Shown piece by piece: positions 52,568 through 62,122 of a DNA stretch of 64,000 nt. The position numbers and the translations under genes are program-made. A model generated the notes under the pieces. That model did not search any database, had not been told where the DNA came from, and saw only the letters and a list, made by a program, of their open reading frames with translations. Where the stretch lies: assembly GCA_047629195.1 (NCBI GenBank), contig JBLHWY010000004.1, positions 1 through 64,000 of the forward strand, read 5' to 3'. The stretch's first letter is position 1; each line of letters starts with the position of its first letter. The DNA comes from UBA4582 sp047629195. GTDB lineage: Bacteria > Pseudomonadota > Gammaproteobacteria > Pseudomonadales > Azotimanducaceae.

Positions 52568-54328
52568 ATGTACGATACACTGATAAAAGGCGGCACGGTT
52601 TACGACGGTAGTGGTGGCGCTGCGATGAATGCGGATGTCGCGATTCAAGATGGTGTGATAGTTGCTGTTGGTGCTGACCTTTCAGGTGCTGCAAAAAACA
52701 CGATTGATGCTGATGGTGCGATCGTTGCGCCGGCATGGGTTGATATCCATACTCACTATGATGGTCAAGTGACCTGGGACTCGGAAATGAACCCTTCCGC
52801 GAGTCATGGTGTCGGCACGATTGTCATGGGCAATTGTGGCGTTGGGTTTGCGCCAGTCGCAAAAGGTGGTGAACAGGATCTGATTGACCTGATGGAAGGG
52901 GTCGAGGATATTCCTGGCGCTGCATTGCATGAAGGTATGCCCTGGGGTGCGTGGCAGTCCTATCCCGAATACTTAGACTACCTAGCAACCAGAGAATATG
53001 CGCTTGATATCAGCTCCCTTGTTGCTCACGGGGCAGTGCGCAACTATGTCATGGGTGATCGCGGTAGAACCAATCAAGCTGCAACTGAGTCTGACCTTAA
53101 GCAGATGGGAATTGTTGTTGAAGAAGCCTTGAGAGCAGGTGCTGTCGGCTTTTCGACTTCCCGTATTCTTGGACACCGTTCTATTCAGGGTGAACCAGTG
53201 CCAGGCACGTTTGCCAACGATGTTGAAGTGATGGCGATATCAGATGCGCTAAAAAGGGCTGGCAGCGGTGTCTTCCAGATCATTCCCTCCAGCACGCTTG
53301 GACCAGGTCGACCTGAAATGAAGGAGCATTCATCGCTGGAACAAGAAATAGATCTAATTTTGAATGTAAGCCAATCGAGCGGTAGGCCCGCGACATTCAC
53401 GCTGTTTCAAACCCATGAGTGGACGGACAAGTGGCGTGACGCACTTGCGTTGGTCAAAGTGGGTAATGCAAAAGGCGCGCAGGTGTATCCCCAAGTGGGT
53501 TCTCGTCCGACAGGTTTAGTCCTTAGTATGAACACTTACCATCCGTGGATGCTGAAGCCGAGTTACAAAAAGCTTGCAACGCTCGAAGCACCGGAACGAA
53601 TGGCAGCGTTATTGAAACCCGAAGTTAAGCGTGCAATTTTAAGTGAGTCCAATCATGTTGAAGGCGTGCCAGTTGGGTCGATGGAGTTTGGCATTGCTCA
53701 TGCGGAGTTCACCTGGGAGCAAGCGTACGTGCTGACCAGTGACAGTGACTATGAACCAAAGCAGGAGGAAAGCTTTGCCGCGAGGGCAGCAGAAACTAAC
53801 CAGCCACCGGAAGGTTTGCTCTACGACTATTTGGTGAACAAACTCGATCACATGGCAATAATATTTTTTACTAACTACCCAGAGTTTAATCTGGATGCCG
53901 TGCGTGAAATGCAAATGGATGACTGCACCGTGACGGGGTTGTCAGATGCAGGCGCACACGTATCGCTGATTTTTGATGCGGTGAACCCAACTTATCAGCT
54001 CTCTTACTGGACCCGTGATCGTGTCCGCGGCGAAAAGCTTCCGATTAGCCATGTGATTCATCGTGGTACGCAACGCAACGCCCAGCTATTTGGATTTAAC
54101 GATAGGGGGCTGATCAAGGAAGGTATGCGTGCCGATATTAATGTTATCGATTATGACAACCTGGGTCTTGGTGAGCTTAAGATTCAGCATGATTTGCCCG
54201 CCGGAGGTGCTCGATTAATGCAGCCTGCTAAAGGATACCTTGCGACAATGATTGGAGGCGAAATTACTCGACGATTTGACCAAGATACGGGTGCGAGACC
54301 TGGACGCCTTGTTCGTGGTGGCCGCTAG
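52568..54328 (+). CDS. N-acyl-D-amino-acid deacylase family amidohydrolase
   Basis: A 586-aa protein of the D-aminoacylase branch (COG3653) of the amidohydrolases: HTHYDGQVTWD (first metal motif), GNCGVGFAPV, then SDAGAHVS and RGTQRNAQLFGFNDRGLIKEG near the end. The cluster suggests hydrolysis of an N-acyl or cyclic amide bond. AAAGGAGAT gives a strong ribosome site. It is 72 bp after the CobW gene on the same strand. Confidence 0.9.
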   Translation: MYDTLIKGGTVYDGSGGAAMNADVAIQDGVIVAVGADLSGAAKNTIDADGAIVAPAWVDIHTHYDGQVTWDSEMNPSASHGVGTIVMGNCGVGFAPVAKGGEQDLIDLMEGVEDIPGAALHEGMPWGAWQSYPEYLDYLATREYALDISSLVAHGAVRNYVMGDRGRTNQAATESDLKQMGIVVEEALRAGAVGFSTSRILGHRSIQGEPVPGTFANDVEVMAISDALKRAGSGVFQIIPSSTLGPGRPEMKEHSSLEQEIDLILNVSQSSGRPATFTLFQTHEWTDKWRDALALVKVGNAKGAQVYPQVGSRPTGLVLSMNTYHPWMLKPSYKKLATLEAPERMAALLKPEVKRAILSESNHVEGVPVGSMEFGIAHAEFTWEQAYVLTSDSDYEPKQEESFAARAAETNQPPEGLLYDYLVNKLDHMAIIFFTNYPEFNLDAVREMQMDDCTVTGLSDAGAHVSLIFDAVNPTYQLSYWTRDRVRGEKLPISHVIHRGTQRNAQLFGFNDRGLIKEGMRADINVIDYDNLGLGELKIQHDLPAGGARLMQPAKGYLATMIGGEITRRFDQDTGARPGRLVRGGR

Positions 54329-54373
54329 TTGGTAGACCATGGCTTGTGGCGCTGAGTTCGTGGAGAGGGAAAT

Positions 54374-55381
54374 TTACTTAAACCTTCTAACGAGATTCAG
54401 GGCGCAAGATTCCAAGTAGTCGATTGTTTCTGTCGGGTCAAGGATTGGGTGAGGTAAGACGACGGATACCGGTAAGTCTAAGTCCAGTATGCTTTGTAGT
54501 TGATCGCCTATCTGTTGCCAATTGCCGTGCAGCGCAAAGTCGTCAGCGATTCTATCGGAAAGAAAGTTAACGACCTCTCCTGCGTGAACTGGATCTCGGT
54601 GATGATGAAAGTCAGGCATGGCTTGTTTGCGCAGTTCGTGAACATCTGGTCCATTCCAGCGATGATTAAGATTCTCAAACAAAGCAGGTGAGTACTCGTA
54701 ATATCCTGCGGCGATTGCTCTTGCCATTGAACGAGCGGTTTGTTCATTTTCCGAATATGCTGTGTGAAAAATGAGTGCCAGTGATATCTCGGCGATATCA
54801 CGGCCGGCTTGTTCGGCACCTTCACAAACATGACGCCAGGCCAGTTGGATATTGTCTGGGTGAGTGCCAACGCGAATAAAAACACCGTCAGCATATTTCC
54901 CGGCCATATGTAACGTTTTAGGCCCCTGAGCTGCAATCCAGACCGGTACTGGGGCTGAGTGCGCAAGACCTGCAGGTCTAAGTGCACCGACCTCTATACG
55001 CTCTCCAGCCAGCAACTTCTTTACATGAATGGTGGTTTCCTGCATCTGCTTTAAGCGTGCCGGTGCGAGCCCATTAAAACGTACTGCGGTGTCGCCGCTA
55101 CCTAATCCCAAAAGTGTTCTGCCCGGCGCTAACTGCTCAACAGTTGCGATTGACCCTGCCAGCACAGATGGATGCCGTATGACAGGGTTATCCAGCAATG
55201 TACCGAGTTGTATCGTCGTTGTGACTTGAGATGCCATTGCAAGCAGAACATAAGGGTCAGGCGCTTTGAGAGGGTTGACGGGTATGAGTCCCATATCCCA
55301 ACCAAGCGACTCTGCGCGCGAGGCACTGGCGGCAAATCGCATTGGCGTTACCATGTCCAACCGATTGAGTGCGAACTTCAT
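54374..55381 (-). CDS. LLM-class flavin-dependent oxidoreductase
   Basis: A 335-aa luciferase-like monooxygenase-fold protein. LLGLGSGDTAVRFNG is characteristic of the F420/FMN-binding sub-branch with 'GSGDxAV'; PVWIAAQGPKTLHMAGKYADGVFIRVG is the other conserved block (outlined). Both FMN- and F420-dependence occur in the family, and the sequence does not decide between them. AGAGG precedes the ATG. It follows the molybdopterin enzyme gene on the same strand by 51 bp, so the two may be co-transcribed. Confidence 0.88.
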   Translation of the reverse strand: MKFALNRLDMVTPMRFAASASRAESLGWDMGLIPVNPLKAPDPYVLLAMASQVTTTIQLGTLLDNPVIRHPSVLAGSIATVEQLAPGRTLLGLGSGDTAVRFNGLAPARLKQMQETTIHVKKLLAGERIEVGALRPAGLAHSAPVPVWIAAQGPKTLHMAGKYADGVFIRVGTHPDNIQLAWRHVCEGAEQAGRDIAEISLALIFHTAYSENEQTARSMARAIAAGYYEYSPALFENLNHRWNGPDVHELRKQAMPDFHHHRDPVHAGEVVNFLSDRIADDFALHGNWQQIGDQLQSILDLDLPVSVVLPHPILDPTETIDYLESCALNLVRRFK

Positions 55382-55432
55382 ACAAACCTCTTTAACTTAA
55401 TCCGATTTAACCTAATGGATGCAGCAAAAATA

Positions 55433-57685
55433 TTAACCAGCCAGTGTTTGCTCGGACATCTGCTTTGGTGCGTCTACTTTTACGATGCGTCCCGGAAATC
55501 CTTTAAAGTGAGGAATGCCTTGCTCTACATCTAGAAACTCATCGTCGTCAGAACAAAGTACTGCGTCGCTCGACAAAAATGCGCCAGCAAGCTTTTCCTT
55601 TCCTCTTAACTCTGGGTACCACCAGCCGTGGGGAACCCTGATGTGACCTTCTTTCATTGATGCCTGAACGAGTATCTTGGCGGTCACCGTACCGTGCGCG
55701 GTTTCTAATTTTACCCAGTCATGATCTTCGACGTTCTCGCGGGCAGCATCTGTTGGATGTAAAAATAGTTTTGGCGACGGCGATCTTTTTCGTAGCACTT
55801 CAATATTTCTTTGACCGGTCTGAAAAAACGCATCTTCTCGTACGCCGGTAAATACGCGGTAAGGATAGGCTGCACTCACTGCCGGACCTTCCCGATGATA
55901 GGGAAGCGGATCAAACCCAAGTTCTTCAAGCACGCTTGAATAAAGTTCGACTTTCCCTGAAGGGGTTGCGAATCCGGTCTGCTCATATTTCTTAAATGCT
56001 GGCGCCGGTACCTCCATGAATGTACTCGCTTCGAATTGCGCAAATGTTCTGTTTGATCGCGAGAGACGATGGTCAAGCATGTCTTCAAGTTTTTCCCATG
56101 GGAAGTGCGCTTCGAATCCCATGCGGTGCGCAAGATCGCGCCAGAACTGAAAGGTGCTGGATGCTTGTTCAGGTGGCTCTACTGCCTTTTGTGAGAGTGT
56201 CAGTCTGTTACCCCAACTCCAGCTGTCTGCAATATGGTTTCGTTCCGAGAACACATCACCAGGCAATATATAGTCGGCCAACATTGCAGTTGGTGTCATG
56301 AATATTTCATGTGCGACGATCAAATCCTGATTCATCATTGCCTTCAGTATTTGATGCTGGTTTGGGTAACTCAACAGCGCATTATTGCCTAGCGCGATAA
56401 ACGCTTTAATGGGGTAGGGGTCACCGTGAGCCATAGCACGGAATACGTTAGTCGGGTTTGCCATTTGGCAACCCATGACGATATCAGCGTAAGGATATCC
56501 CCAGACCTTTTCCGTTGGTTCTTTTAGCATCTCAGCAACCCGATAGGTAAATACGGGGTGATCATCATAGCCGAGCTGTTTTGCTTTTTGTTCCAGTGAC
56601 AATTCCTCGTGTAAACCAATTTCAGATTCAGGTATGTAACTTTGATTAAAGCCATCCAGCATTTCACCGCCAACGGCGTCAAGGTTGCCGGTGACAGCAC
56701 GAAGAATTGAATGTAATCTGATTGCGGATGTGGAGGATATTTGCTGATCGGTTATTGGCGTCCAAGGAATGACTGCGCCTTCGGAAGTTGCATACATACG
56801 TGCTGCTTCGGCTATAAGTGCTTTGTCGACACCGGTAATTTCTTCAACCCGTTCGAGTGGGTATTCGTCGACTCTTTGCTTTAATTCTTCGAAGCCTAGG
56901 CACCATTTGCTGACAAATTCTTTGTCGTAGAGTTCTTCGTCGAAAATCACTTTTAACCAACCCAAGCACATGGCAGCGTCTGTGCCAGCTCGTAGGCTTA
57001 GGTGTAAATCCGCTGTCTCGGCTTGATCTGAAACCCGAGGATCAAGAACAATCACTTTGGCTCCCCTGGCCTTAGCCGCGTTAATCGCATTATAAATAGG
57101 CGTCCAGGAGTGCTTGCGGGGATTATGGCCAAACAACACGATGCAATTGGTCTTTGCGTAGTCAGGTTGGGGAAACCAACCGTAGGTCAGTTTATTGACC
57201 GCCGCTGTGTTGCCTGCACATAGTGCGACACCGCTTATCCAGTTAGGAGAACCCAAGAGGTTCATAAACCTTCGATCAGTACTGTGGGTTGTTTGTGTAT
57301 TCCACCCCGACGTTGAAACGGCAAGCGCTTCAGGGCCATGGTCGGCCACAACAAGCTTAAGCCGCTCAGCTATTTCATCCATTGCCTGCTCATAGGAAAT
57401 TTCCTCCCACTGGTCTTCACCGCGTTCACCAACGCGCTTAAGTGGTACGCGAATTCGGTCAGCGTGGTTGTGAATATCGGGTGCAGCGACTCCTTTGTAA
57501 CAAATATTAGGAGCAAGCATCGGTATATCATGGGCAATGACCCGCTCAAGTTTTCCGTCTACGGTTTGGGAGCGTAGCTGGCAGCCAATATCGCAGATGG
57601 TACAGACAGAGTAGGTTGTGCGAGTTTCCGCAATCACCTCTTCTGCTGCTTCTGAAGACTTCTCAAGTTTTGTGTCGTGGGCCAT
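55433..57685 (-). CDS. Molybdopterin-dependent oxidoreductase
   Basis: A 750-aa molybdopterin-guanine-dinucleotide enzyme. The N-terminal [4Fe-4S] motif is Cys28-x2-Cys31-x3-Cys35-x26-Cys62. A Cys in VALCAGNTAAVN near residue 157 could be the Mo/W ligand. Three domains of the DMSO reductase superfamily (IVLDPRVSDQAETADLHL, IKAFIALGNNALLSYPN, RVFTGVREDAFFQTGQ) are present. No twin-arginine signal is seen, so it is cytoplasmic, and no electron-transfer or membrane subunit is adjacent. The type is unknown; acetylene-hydratase-like and catabolic hydroxylating enzymes are among family members. Confidence 0.9.
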   Translation of the reverse strand: MAHDTKLEKSSEAAEEVIAETRTTYSVCTICDIGCQLRSQTVDGKLERVIAHDIPMLAPNICYKGVAAPDIHNHADRIRVPLKRVGERGEDQWEEISYEQAMDEIAERLKLVVADHGPEALAVSTSGWNTQTTHSTDRRFMNLLGSPNWISGVALCAGNTAAVNKLTYGWFPQPDYAKTNCIVLFGHNPRKHSWTPIYNAINAAKARGAKVIVLDPRVSDQAETADLHLSLRAGTDAAMCLGWLKVIFDEELYDKEFVSKWCLGFEELKQRVDEYPLERVEEITGVDKALIAEAARMYATSEGAVIPWTPITDQQISSTSAIRLHSILRAVTGNLDAVGGEMLDGFNQSYIPESEIGLHEELSLEQKAKQLGYDDHPVFTYRVAEMLKEPTEKVWGYPYADIVMGCQMANPTNVFRAMAHGDPYPIKAFIALGNNALLSYPNQHQILKAMMNQDLIVAHEIFMTPTAMLADYILPGDVFSERNHIADSWSWGNRLTLSQKAVEPPEQASSTFQFWRDLAHRMGFEAHFPWEKLEDMLDHRLSRSNRTFAQFEASTFMEVPAPAFKKYEQTGFATPSGKVELYSSVLEELGFDPLPYHREGPAVSAAYPYRVFTGVREDAFFQTGQRNIEVLRKRSPSPKLFLHPTDAARENVEDHDWVKLETAHGTVTAKILVQASMKEGHIRVPHGWWYPELRGKEKLAGAFLSSDAVLCSDDDEFLDVEQGIPHFKGFPGRIVKVDAPKQMSEQTLAG

Positions 57686-57874
57686 GATAGCTGCTCATCA
57701 ATTTAGGGAGATAGTTGAGTATATACAGAGAAATGTGCCTCTGTGCAATGGGGCTAGGTTAGTGCCCGCTTTGATCAACACCTCGATTTATGCAACCGTA
57801 GAAGATCTTAATGTCGCTATGCTAGAGTCGACGACTTCGACACGACAAACTTACAAGCCAATAGGATCGCAGCG

Positions 57875-58789
57875 ATGATACCAGCAGACGAAACTTTCAA
57901 AGGTACATGGCCCTTTAAACCTAACTTCAGCGAAGTCGCAGGTTTTAGGCAGCATTATATTGATGAAGGGCCGAGGGACGGAGAAGTTGTCATTTGCCTC
58001 CATGGTGAACCTACCTGGGGCTACCTTTATAGGAAGTTCATTCCGGCGCTCTCCCGACACTACCGAGTCATCGTTCCGGATCATATGGGTTTCGGTAAAA
58101 GCGAGACCCCTCAGGACAGGGTATACACACTTCAGACTCATGTTGAGAATCTAACGGCGTTCATCGATGATCTTGGTCTGCAAGATATCACCTTTGTATG
58201 TCAGGATTGGGGTGGACCAATTACCGGCGCTTACACCATTCGCAATCCTGACCGCGTGAAAAGATTAGTGCTGATGAACACGATATTTGGCTACGGTGGT
58301 GTGCGACCGATGAGTGAACCAAGCGAGTGGTTCAAATGGATTGCTAAACATTACGAGGCGGGTACATTAGACGGCATCGTCGGAGAGCTGAATTCTACCA
58401 TCTTGTCCGTCATGAAGATTGTAGGGTTCGAAAATTCAGCTGCGGTTGATCAGACCTGGATAGATGCCTATTCTGCACCTTTTCCCGACCGGGCCTCATG
58501 CATAGGTGCAAAGGAGTTTCCGTTAGACGTTCATCTTAATCGGTTTCGGGAGTATGTGGCAGCAGGACTCGAGACAGGAAACCTTGATAAGTTGAAATCA
58601 AAACCGGCAATGCTGGCAGAGGGAATGAAAGATCGCGCTATTCACCCTGAAAACGCCATCGCCGATTTCAAAGCACTGTTTCCTGGCGCGCCAATCAATA
58701 CGTTTGAAGATGCGAGCCATTTTTGTCAGGAGGATATACCGCATATCCTCGTACCCCTAATTCATCAGTTTATTCAATCTAACCCTTAG
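57875..58789 (+). CDS. Haloalkane-dehalogenase-I-like alpha/beta hydrolase
   Basis: A 304-aa hydrolase closely patterned on DhlA-type (HLD-I) haloalkane dehalogenases. HGEPTWGYLYRK (Glu45) matches the DhlA oxyanion segment; nucleophile Asp111 followed by Trp112 (QDWGG) gives the halide-binding Trp; Asp253 and His282 (EDASHF) are 29 residues apart, as are DhlA's acid and base. A second Trp (152 or 155) could complete the halide pocket. AGGA precedes the ATG. Alternatives with Asp nucleophile are epoxide hydrolases, but these lack the Trp pair. It is divergent from the molybdopterin enzyme gene. Confidence 0.85.
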   Translation: MIPADETFKGTWPFKPNFSEVAGFRQHYIDEGPRDGEVVICLHGEPTWGYLYRKFIPALSRHYRVIVPDHMGFGKSETPQDRVYTLQTHVENLTAFIDDLGLQDITFVCQDWGGPITGAYTIRNPDRVKRLVLMNTIFGYGGVRPMSEPSEWFKWIAKHYEAGTLDGIVGELNSTILSVMKIVGFENSAAVDQTWIDAYSAPFPDRASCIGAKEFPLDVHLNRFREYVAAGLETGNLDKLKSKPAMLAEGMKDRAIHPENAIADFKALFPGAPINTFEDASHFCQEDIPHILVPLIHQFIQSNP

Positions 58790-58825
58790 ATCGATTTACC
58801 AACTATTGAAAAACAGAGAACACTT

Positions 58826-59869
58826 ATGACTGCAGTAAACCATGAGCTAATGCATGCTGTTGGCACTGAGCCGGCATGGAGCGAAAGTTACTATTTTAAT
58901 TTTGTTGATCCCATCTCGAAATTAGGTATGTTCACCCGCATGGGGTTTCGACCAGGAGATGGCTGGGTTGACGCTCTGCATGTGATTTATTTGGAAGGGA
59001 GCCAGGTCGCTTTTACCTACGGTAGAAGAAATATTGAAGCCAATCTTAGTACCTACGATGGCGACCTAAAATCGGGTGACCTAAAAATCAGCTGCATTGA
59101 GCCTCATCAACGTTGGCATATCGATTACGATGGCCCGGCTCAGCATATCGCGGACGCAACCATTTTGCTTGAACGAAGCAAGCTAAGACCGGAGGGTTGG
59201 TTTGAGAAAGCAAAACTTTGTATGAGTCTCACTTTTGATTGCATTACTGAGCCGCATTACTCTCGTTCCGAAGAGGGCAGCTCGGGTGCGTTTGGCCATT
59301 TCGAGCAAAGCGGTAAAGTCACTGGCGAGATTCGGCTCGGTGATGAGCGCTGGCAGGTCTCAGGCTATGGGGTGCGTGATAAATCTTGGGGACCCCGAGA
59401 CTGGGGTGCGGGGCAACGAGAGGACAAGGCAATCGCAGCGCCGATAATAAAACCAACTTATTCGAGTGGTGAGAACCCGAATCCATTTGTTAATTGGTTC
59501 TCCATGAATTTTGGCGCTGACAGTGCGTTAGGGGGCTCCTGTTTCAGACATGCAAATGGTGATATTAGGGGTGGGGGGTGGATTCAACAAAACGGAAAGT
59601 CTATGAGGCTCGATGATGTTTTGATCACAACGCAGTATGAAACCGGTTCGATTATTCATAAATGGGTAAACCTGACAGGGAAAATTGCTGACGGTACGCC
59701 AACAGGTACTCCGATAGAGATTAAGGGGCGTGTGCTGAATGTTTGTCCCACTAAAGTGCCTATGCCGGGTGGCGCGACTTTTATTAATGAGGGCTTGACC
59801 GAGTTTCATTGGGATGGGAAAACGGGGTACGGTATTTCAGAACATTGGCATGCGGTCATAAAATCCTGA
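58826..59869 (+). CDS. DUF7064/DUF7065-like two-domain protein
   Basis: A 347-aa protein matching uncharacterised, probably lipocalin-like (CrtC-related) proteins found beside steroid and terpenoid catabolic genes in actinobacteria and proteobacteria (SESYYFNFVDPISKLGMFTRMGF; YGVRDKSWGPRDWG, outlined). The DKSWGPRDW block resembles the corresponding CrtC/AttH core, so the fold could be shared with the AttH-like protein at 11 kb. Its stop overlaps the next start by one nucleotide (TGATG). Function unknown. Confidence 0.78.
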   Translation: MTAVNHELMHAVGTEPAWSESYYFNFVDPISKLGMFTRMGFRPGDGWVDALHVIYLEGSQVAFTYGRRNIEANLSTYDGDLKSGDLKISCIEPHQRWHIDYDGPAQHIADATILLERSKLRPEGWFEKAKLCMSLTFDCITEPHYSRSEEGSSGAFGHFEQSGKVTGEIRLGDERWQVSGYGVRDKSWGPRDWGAGQREDKAIAAPIIKPTYSSGENPNPFVNWFSMNFGADSALGGSCFRHANGDIRGGGWIQQNGKSMRLDDVLITTQYETGSIIHKWVNLTGKIADGTPTGTPIEIKGRVLNVCPTKVPMPGGATFINEGLTEFHWDGKTGYGISEHWHAVIKS

Positions 59870-60852
59870 TGAGAGTTCTTGTCACTGGCAGCGCTGGTCA
59901 CTTAGGTGAAGGTTTAATGCGCACGCTTATCAAGCAGGGCGCAGACGTCTGCGGCTTAGATTTGAAGCCTAGTCCCTACACGCACTTTGTAGGTTCGATT
60001 AGTGATGCTGAATTTGTGAGTGGGTGTATGGCCGATATTGATTTTGTGTTGCACACAGCAACGCTTCACAAACCTCATGTCGCCACGCATTCAAAGCAGT
60101 TGTTCGTCGATACAAATGTGACGGGTACGCTAAATTTACTTGAAGCGGCTGTTGAACATGGTGTGAAAGCATTCATCTATACCAGTACGACGAGTACCTT
60201 TGGTGACGCGATGCGACCGGCTGCGGGTGAGCCAGCGGTTTGGGTAACAGAGGAACTCAACACCCAACCTAAGAATATTTATGGTGTTACGAAAACATCA
60301 GCTGAAGACCTGTGTCAGTTATTTAGTCGAAATAATGATTTGCCTTGTATTGTTTTGCGGACGTCCAGATTCTTTCCCGAAGCAGATGATAATAAAGAAA
60401 GGCGCGACAGTTACGATGACAACAACCTTAAGGTAAACGAATTGTTGTATCGGCGCGTGGATATTCAGGACGTGGTTGATGCCCACTTATTAGCGATTGA
60501 AAAGGCGCCATTACTGGGTTTCGATCGATTTATCATTAGTGCGACACCTCCATTTGAAAGGGCTGATGCAGTGACCCTAGGCTCAGATGTTGCTGCTGTT
60601 GCTGAAAAATATCTCCCTGAGTTTAAAGAAGTTTACGCAACGAAAGGTTGGCAAATGCTAACTACCATTGATAGGGTTTATGATAATTATCGTGCGCGCG
60701 CTGTACTTGGTTGGACGCCGCAATATACCTTTGGCAATGTCTTGGGCTTGCTGGTGGAAGGCAGCGATTACCGTAGCCCGCTGACCTTCGAGGTGGGCGT
60801 AAAAGGCTACCATGAGGCGTTATTTCACGGTGAACCTTACCCGGTAGAATAA
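59869..60852 (+). CDS. NAD-dependent epimerase/dehydratase family protein
   Basis: An extended SDR of about 327 aa. The Rossmann motif TGSAGHLG is at residues 6-13; Tyr and Lys of the catalytic motif are in YGVTKTSAE, with Ser in TSTTSTFG. The open frame extends to 59809, but ATG 59869 overlaps the preceding stop and carries the family N-terminus (MRVLVTG). Oxidoreductase, epimerase or 3-beta-hydroxysteroid-like activity is possible. Confidence 0.88.
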   Translation: MRVLVTGSAGHLGEGLMRTLIKQGADVCGLDLKPSPYTHFVGSISDAEFVSGCMADIDFVLHTATLHKPHVATHSKQLFVDTNVTGTLNLLEAAVEHGVKAFIYTSTTSTFGDAMRPAAGEPAVWVTEELNTQPKNIYGVTKTSAEDLCQLFSRNNDLPCIVLRTSRFFPEADDNKERRDSYDDNNLKVNELLYRRVDIQDVVDAHLLAIEKAPLLGFDRFIISATPPFERADAVTLGSDVAAVAEKYLPEFKEVYATKGWQMLTTIDRVYDNYRARAVLGWTPQYTFGNVLGLLVEGSDYRSPLTFEVGVKGYHEALFHGEPYPVE

Positions 60853-60899
60853 TCCGATAGAGTAGGCCTTTGGCATAGTCCTGAAGAGGAAAGAGAGTC

Positions 60900-62084
60900 T
60901 TGAATAATCTGAAGATAATGATTGCAGGCGGCGGTATTGGCGGCATCACCGCGGCCCTGTGTCTCGCAAAATATGGTAATAAGGTTGATGTTTTTGAGCA
61001 GGCGCCAGAGTTTGGTGAGGTTGGTGCGGGAATCCAATTATCGCCCAATTGCAGTCGGGTGCTACATTACCTCGGCCTTGAAGAAGCGCTCCGAGCTAAA
61101 GCTTTTTTGCCAGAAGGCGGGCAGTTTCGAAGCTGGAGAACTGGAGAAGTTATTAGTGAGTCAAAGCATGGTGCAACCGCAGTCGAAAAATATGGTGCAC
61201 CTTATTACCATATCCATCGTGGTGATTTGCTAACGATTTTAGTTGAAGCTGCGACAAAGAACCAAAATATTGAGCTGCATCTAAACGCCGGTGTTGAAGG
61301 TTTTATTGATCATGGCAATGATGGTGTGGAAGTTAAGGTCGGCGATGTTGCTCACATATGTGATTTATTGATCGGTGCGGATGGTATTCGATCTGTCGTG
61401 CGCAGCGGACTTTGGGGAGAGCAGAATCCTCAATATACGGGTAATGTCGCTTGGCGAGCGATGGTGCCGGTTGATCGTTTGCCAAAAGGTTTGATTCGCC
61501 CAATGTCTACTGCTTGGTGGGGACCGGGTAAACATTTTGTTCACTACTACGTGCGGCGTGGTGAATTTGTTAACTGCGTTTGTGTTGTCGAAAAGGCGGG
61601 TTGGGATGTTGAATCCTGGACAGAACGTGGCGATTTCGCAGAGCTAAAGTCTGACTTTGCAGGCTGGCACTCAGATGTTCAGCAACTGATTGATCATGCT
61701 GATAAAGACTCGCTGTTTAAGTGGGCGCTATACGATCGCCCACCCATGCCGAATTGGGGCAAAGGTCATGTCACGTTGTTGGGCGATGCTTGCCATCCCA
61801 CATTACCCTTTATGGCGCAGGGTGCAGCCATGGCGATCGAAGATGCCGCAGTTATCGCCGGGTGCCTTGATGCCGACGATGATATCGCAGCAAGCTTGCA
61901 GCGCTATGAAGCGTTGCGCAAAGATAGAACAGCTGGCGTTCAGAATGGCTCACGTCGTAATGCGACGGTGTTTCATCTGTCTGGGGTTCAAGCCTGGTTT
62001 CGAAATAGAGCAGCGCGTGCTGCTGGAAATCATACGATGGATAAATTGTATCGCTACAATGCACTGAGTGCGGCAAAGCACTAG
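60900..62084 (+). CDS. FAD-dependent monooxygenase (salicylate hydroxylase-like)
   Basis: A 394-aa class A flavin monooxygenase: GGGIGG near residue 9, DG motif in GADGIRSVVRS, and LLGDACHPTLPFMAQGAAMAIEDA as the second FAD motif (outlined). Closest functional types are salicylate 1-hydroxylase and 3-hydroxybenzoate 6-hydroxylase. A TTG start is favoured by the AGAGGA at 60885-60890; an ATG at 60918 is possible. It is downstream of the epimerase with a 47-bp gap. Confidence 0.88.
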   Translation: MNNLKIMIAGGGIGGITAALCLAKYGNKVDVFEQAPEFGEVGAGIQLSPNCSRVLHYLGLEEALRAKAFLPEGGQFRSWRTGEVISESKHGATAVEKYGAPYYHIHRGDLLTILVEAATKNQNIELHLNAGVEGFIDHGNDGVEVKVGDVAHICDLLIGADGIRSVVRSGLWGEQNPQYTGNVAWRAMVPVDRLPKGLIRPMSTAWWGPGKHFVHYYVRRGEFVNCVCVVEKAGWDVESWTERGDFAELKSDFAGWHSDVQQLIDHADKDSLFKWALYDRPPMPNWGKGHVTLLGDACHPTLPFMAQGAAMAIEDAAVIAGCLDADDDIAASLQRYEALRKDRTAGVQNGSRRNATVFHLSGVQAWFRNRAARAAGNHTMDKLYRYNALSAAKH

Positions 62085-62122
62085 CAGGTAGATTATAACA
62101 ACATATTGGTGGAGCGCTTAAA

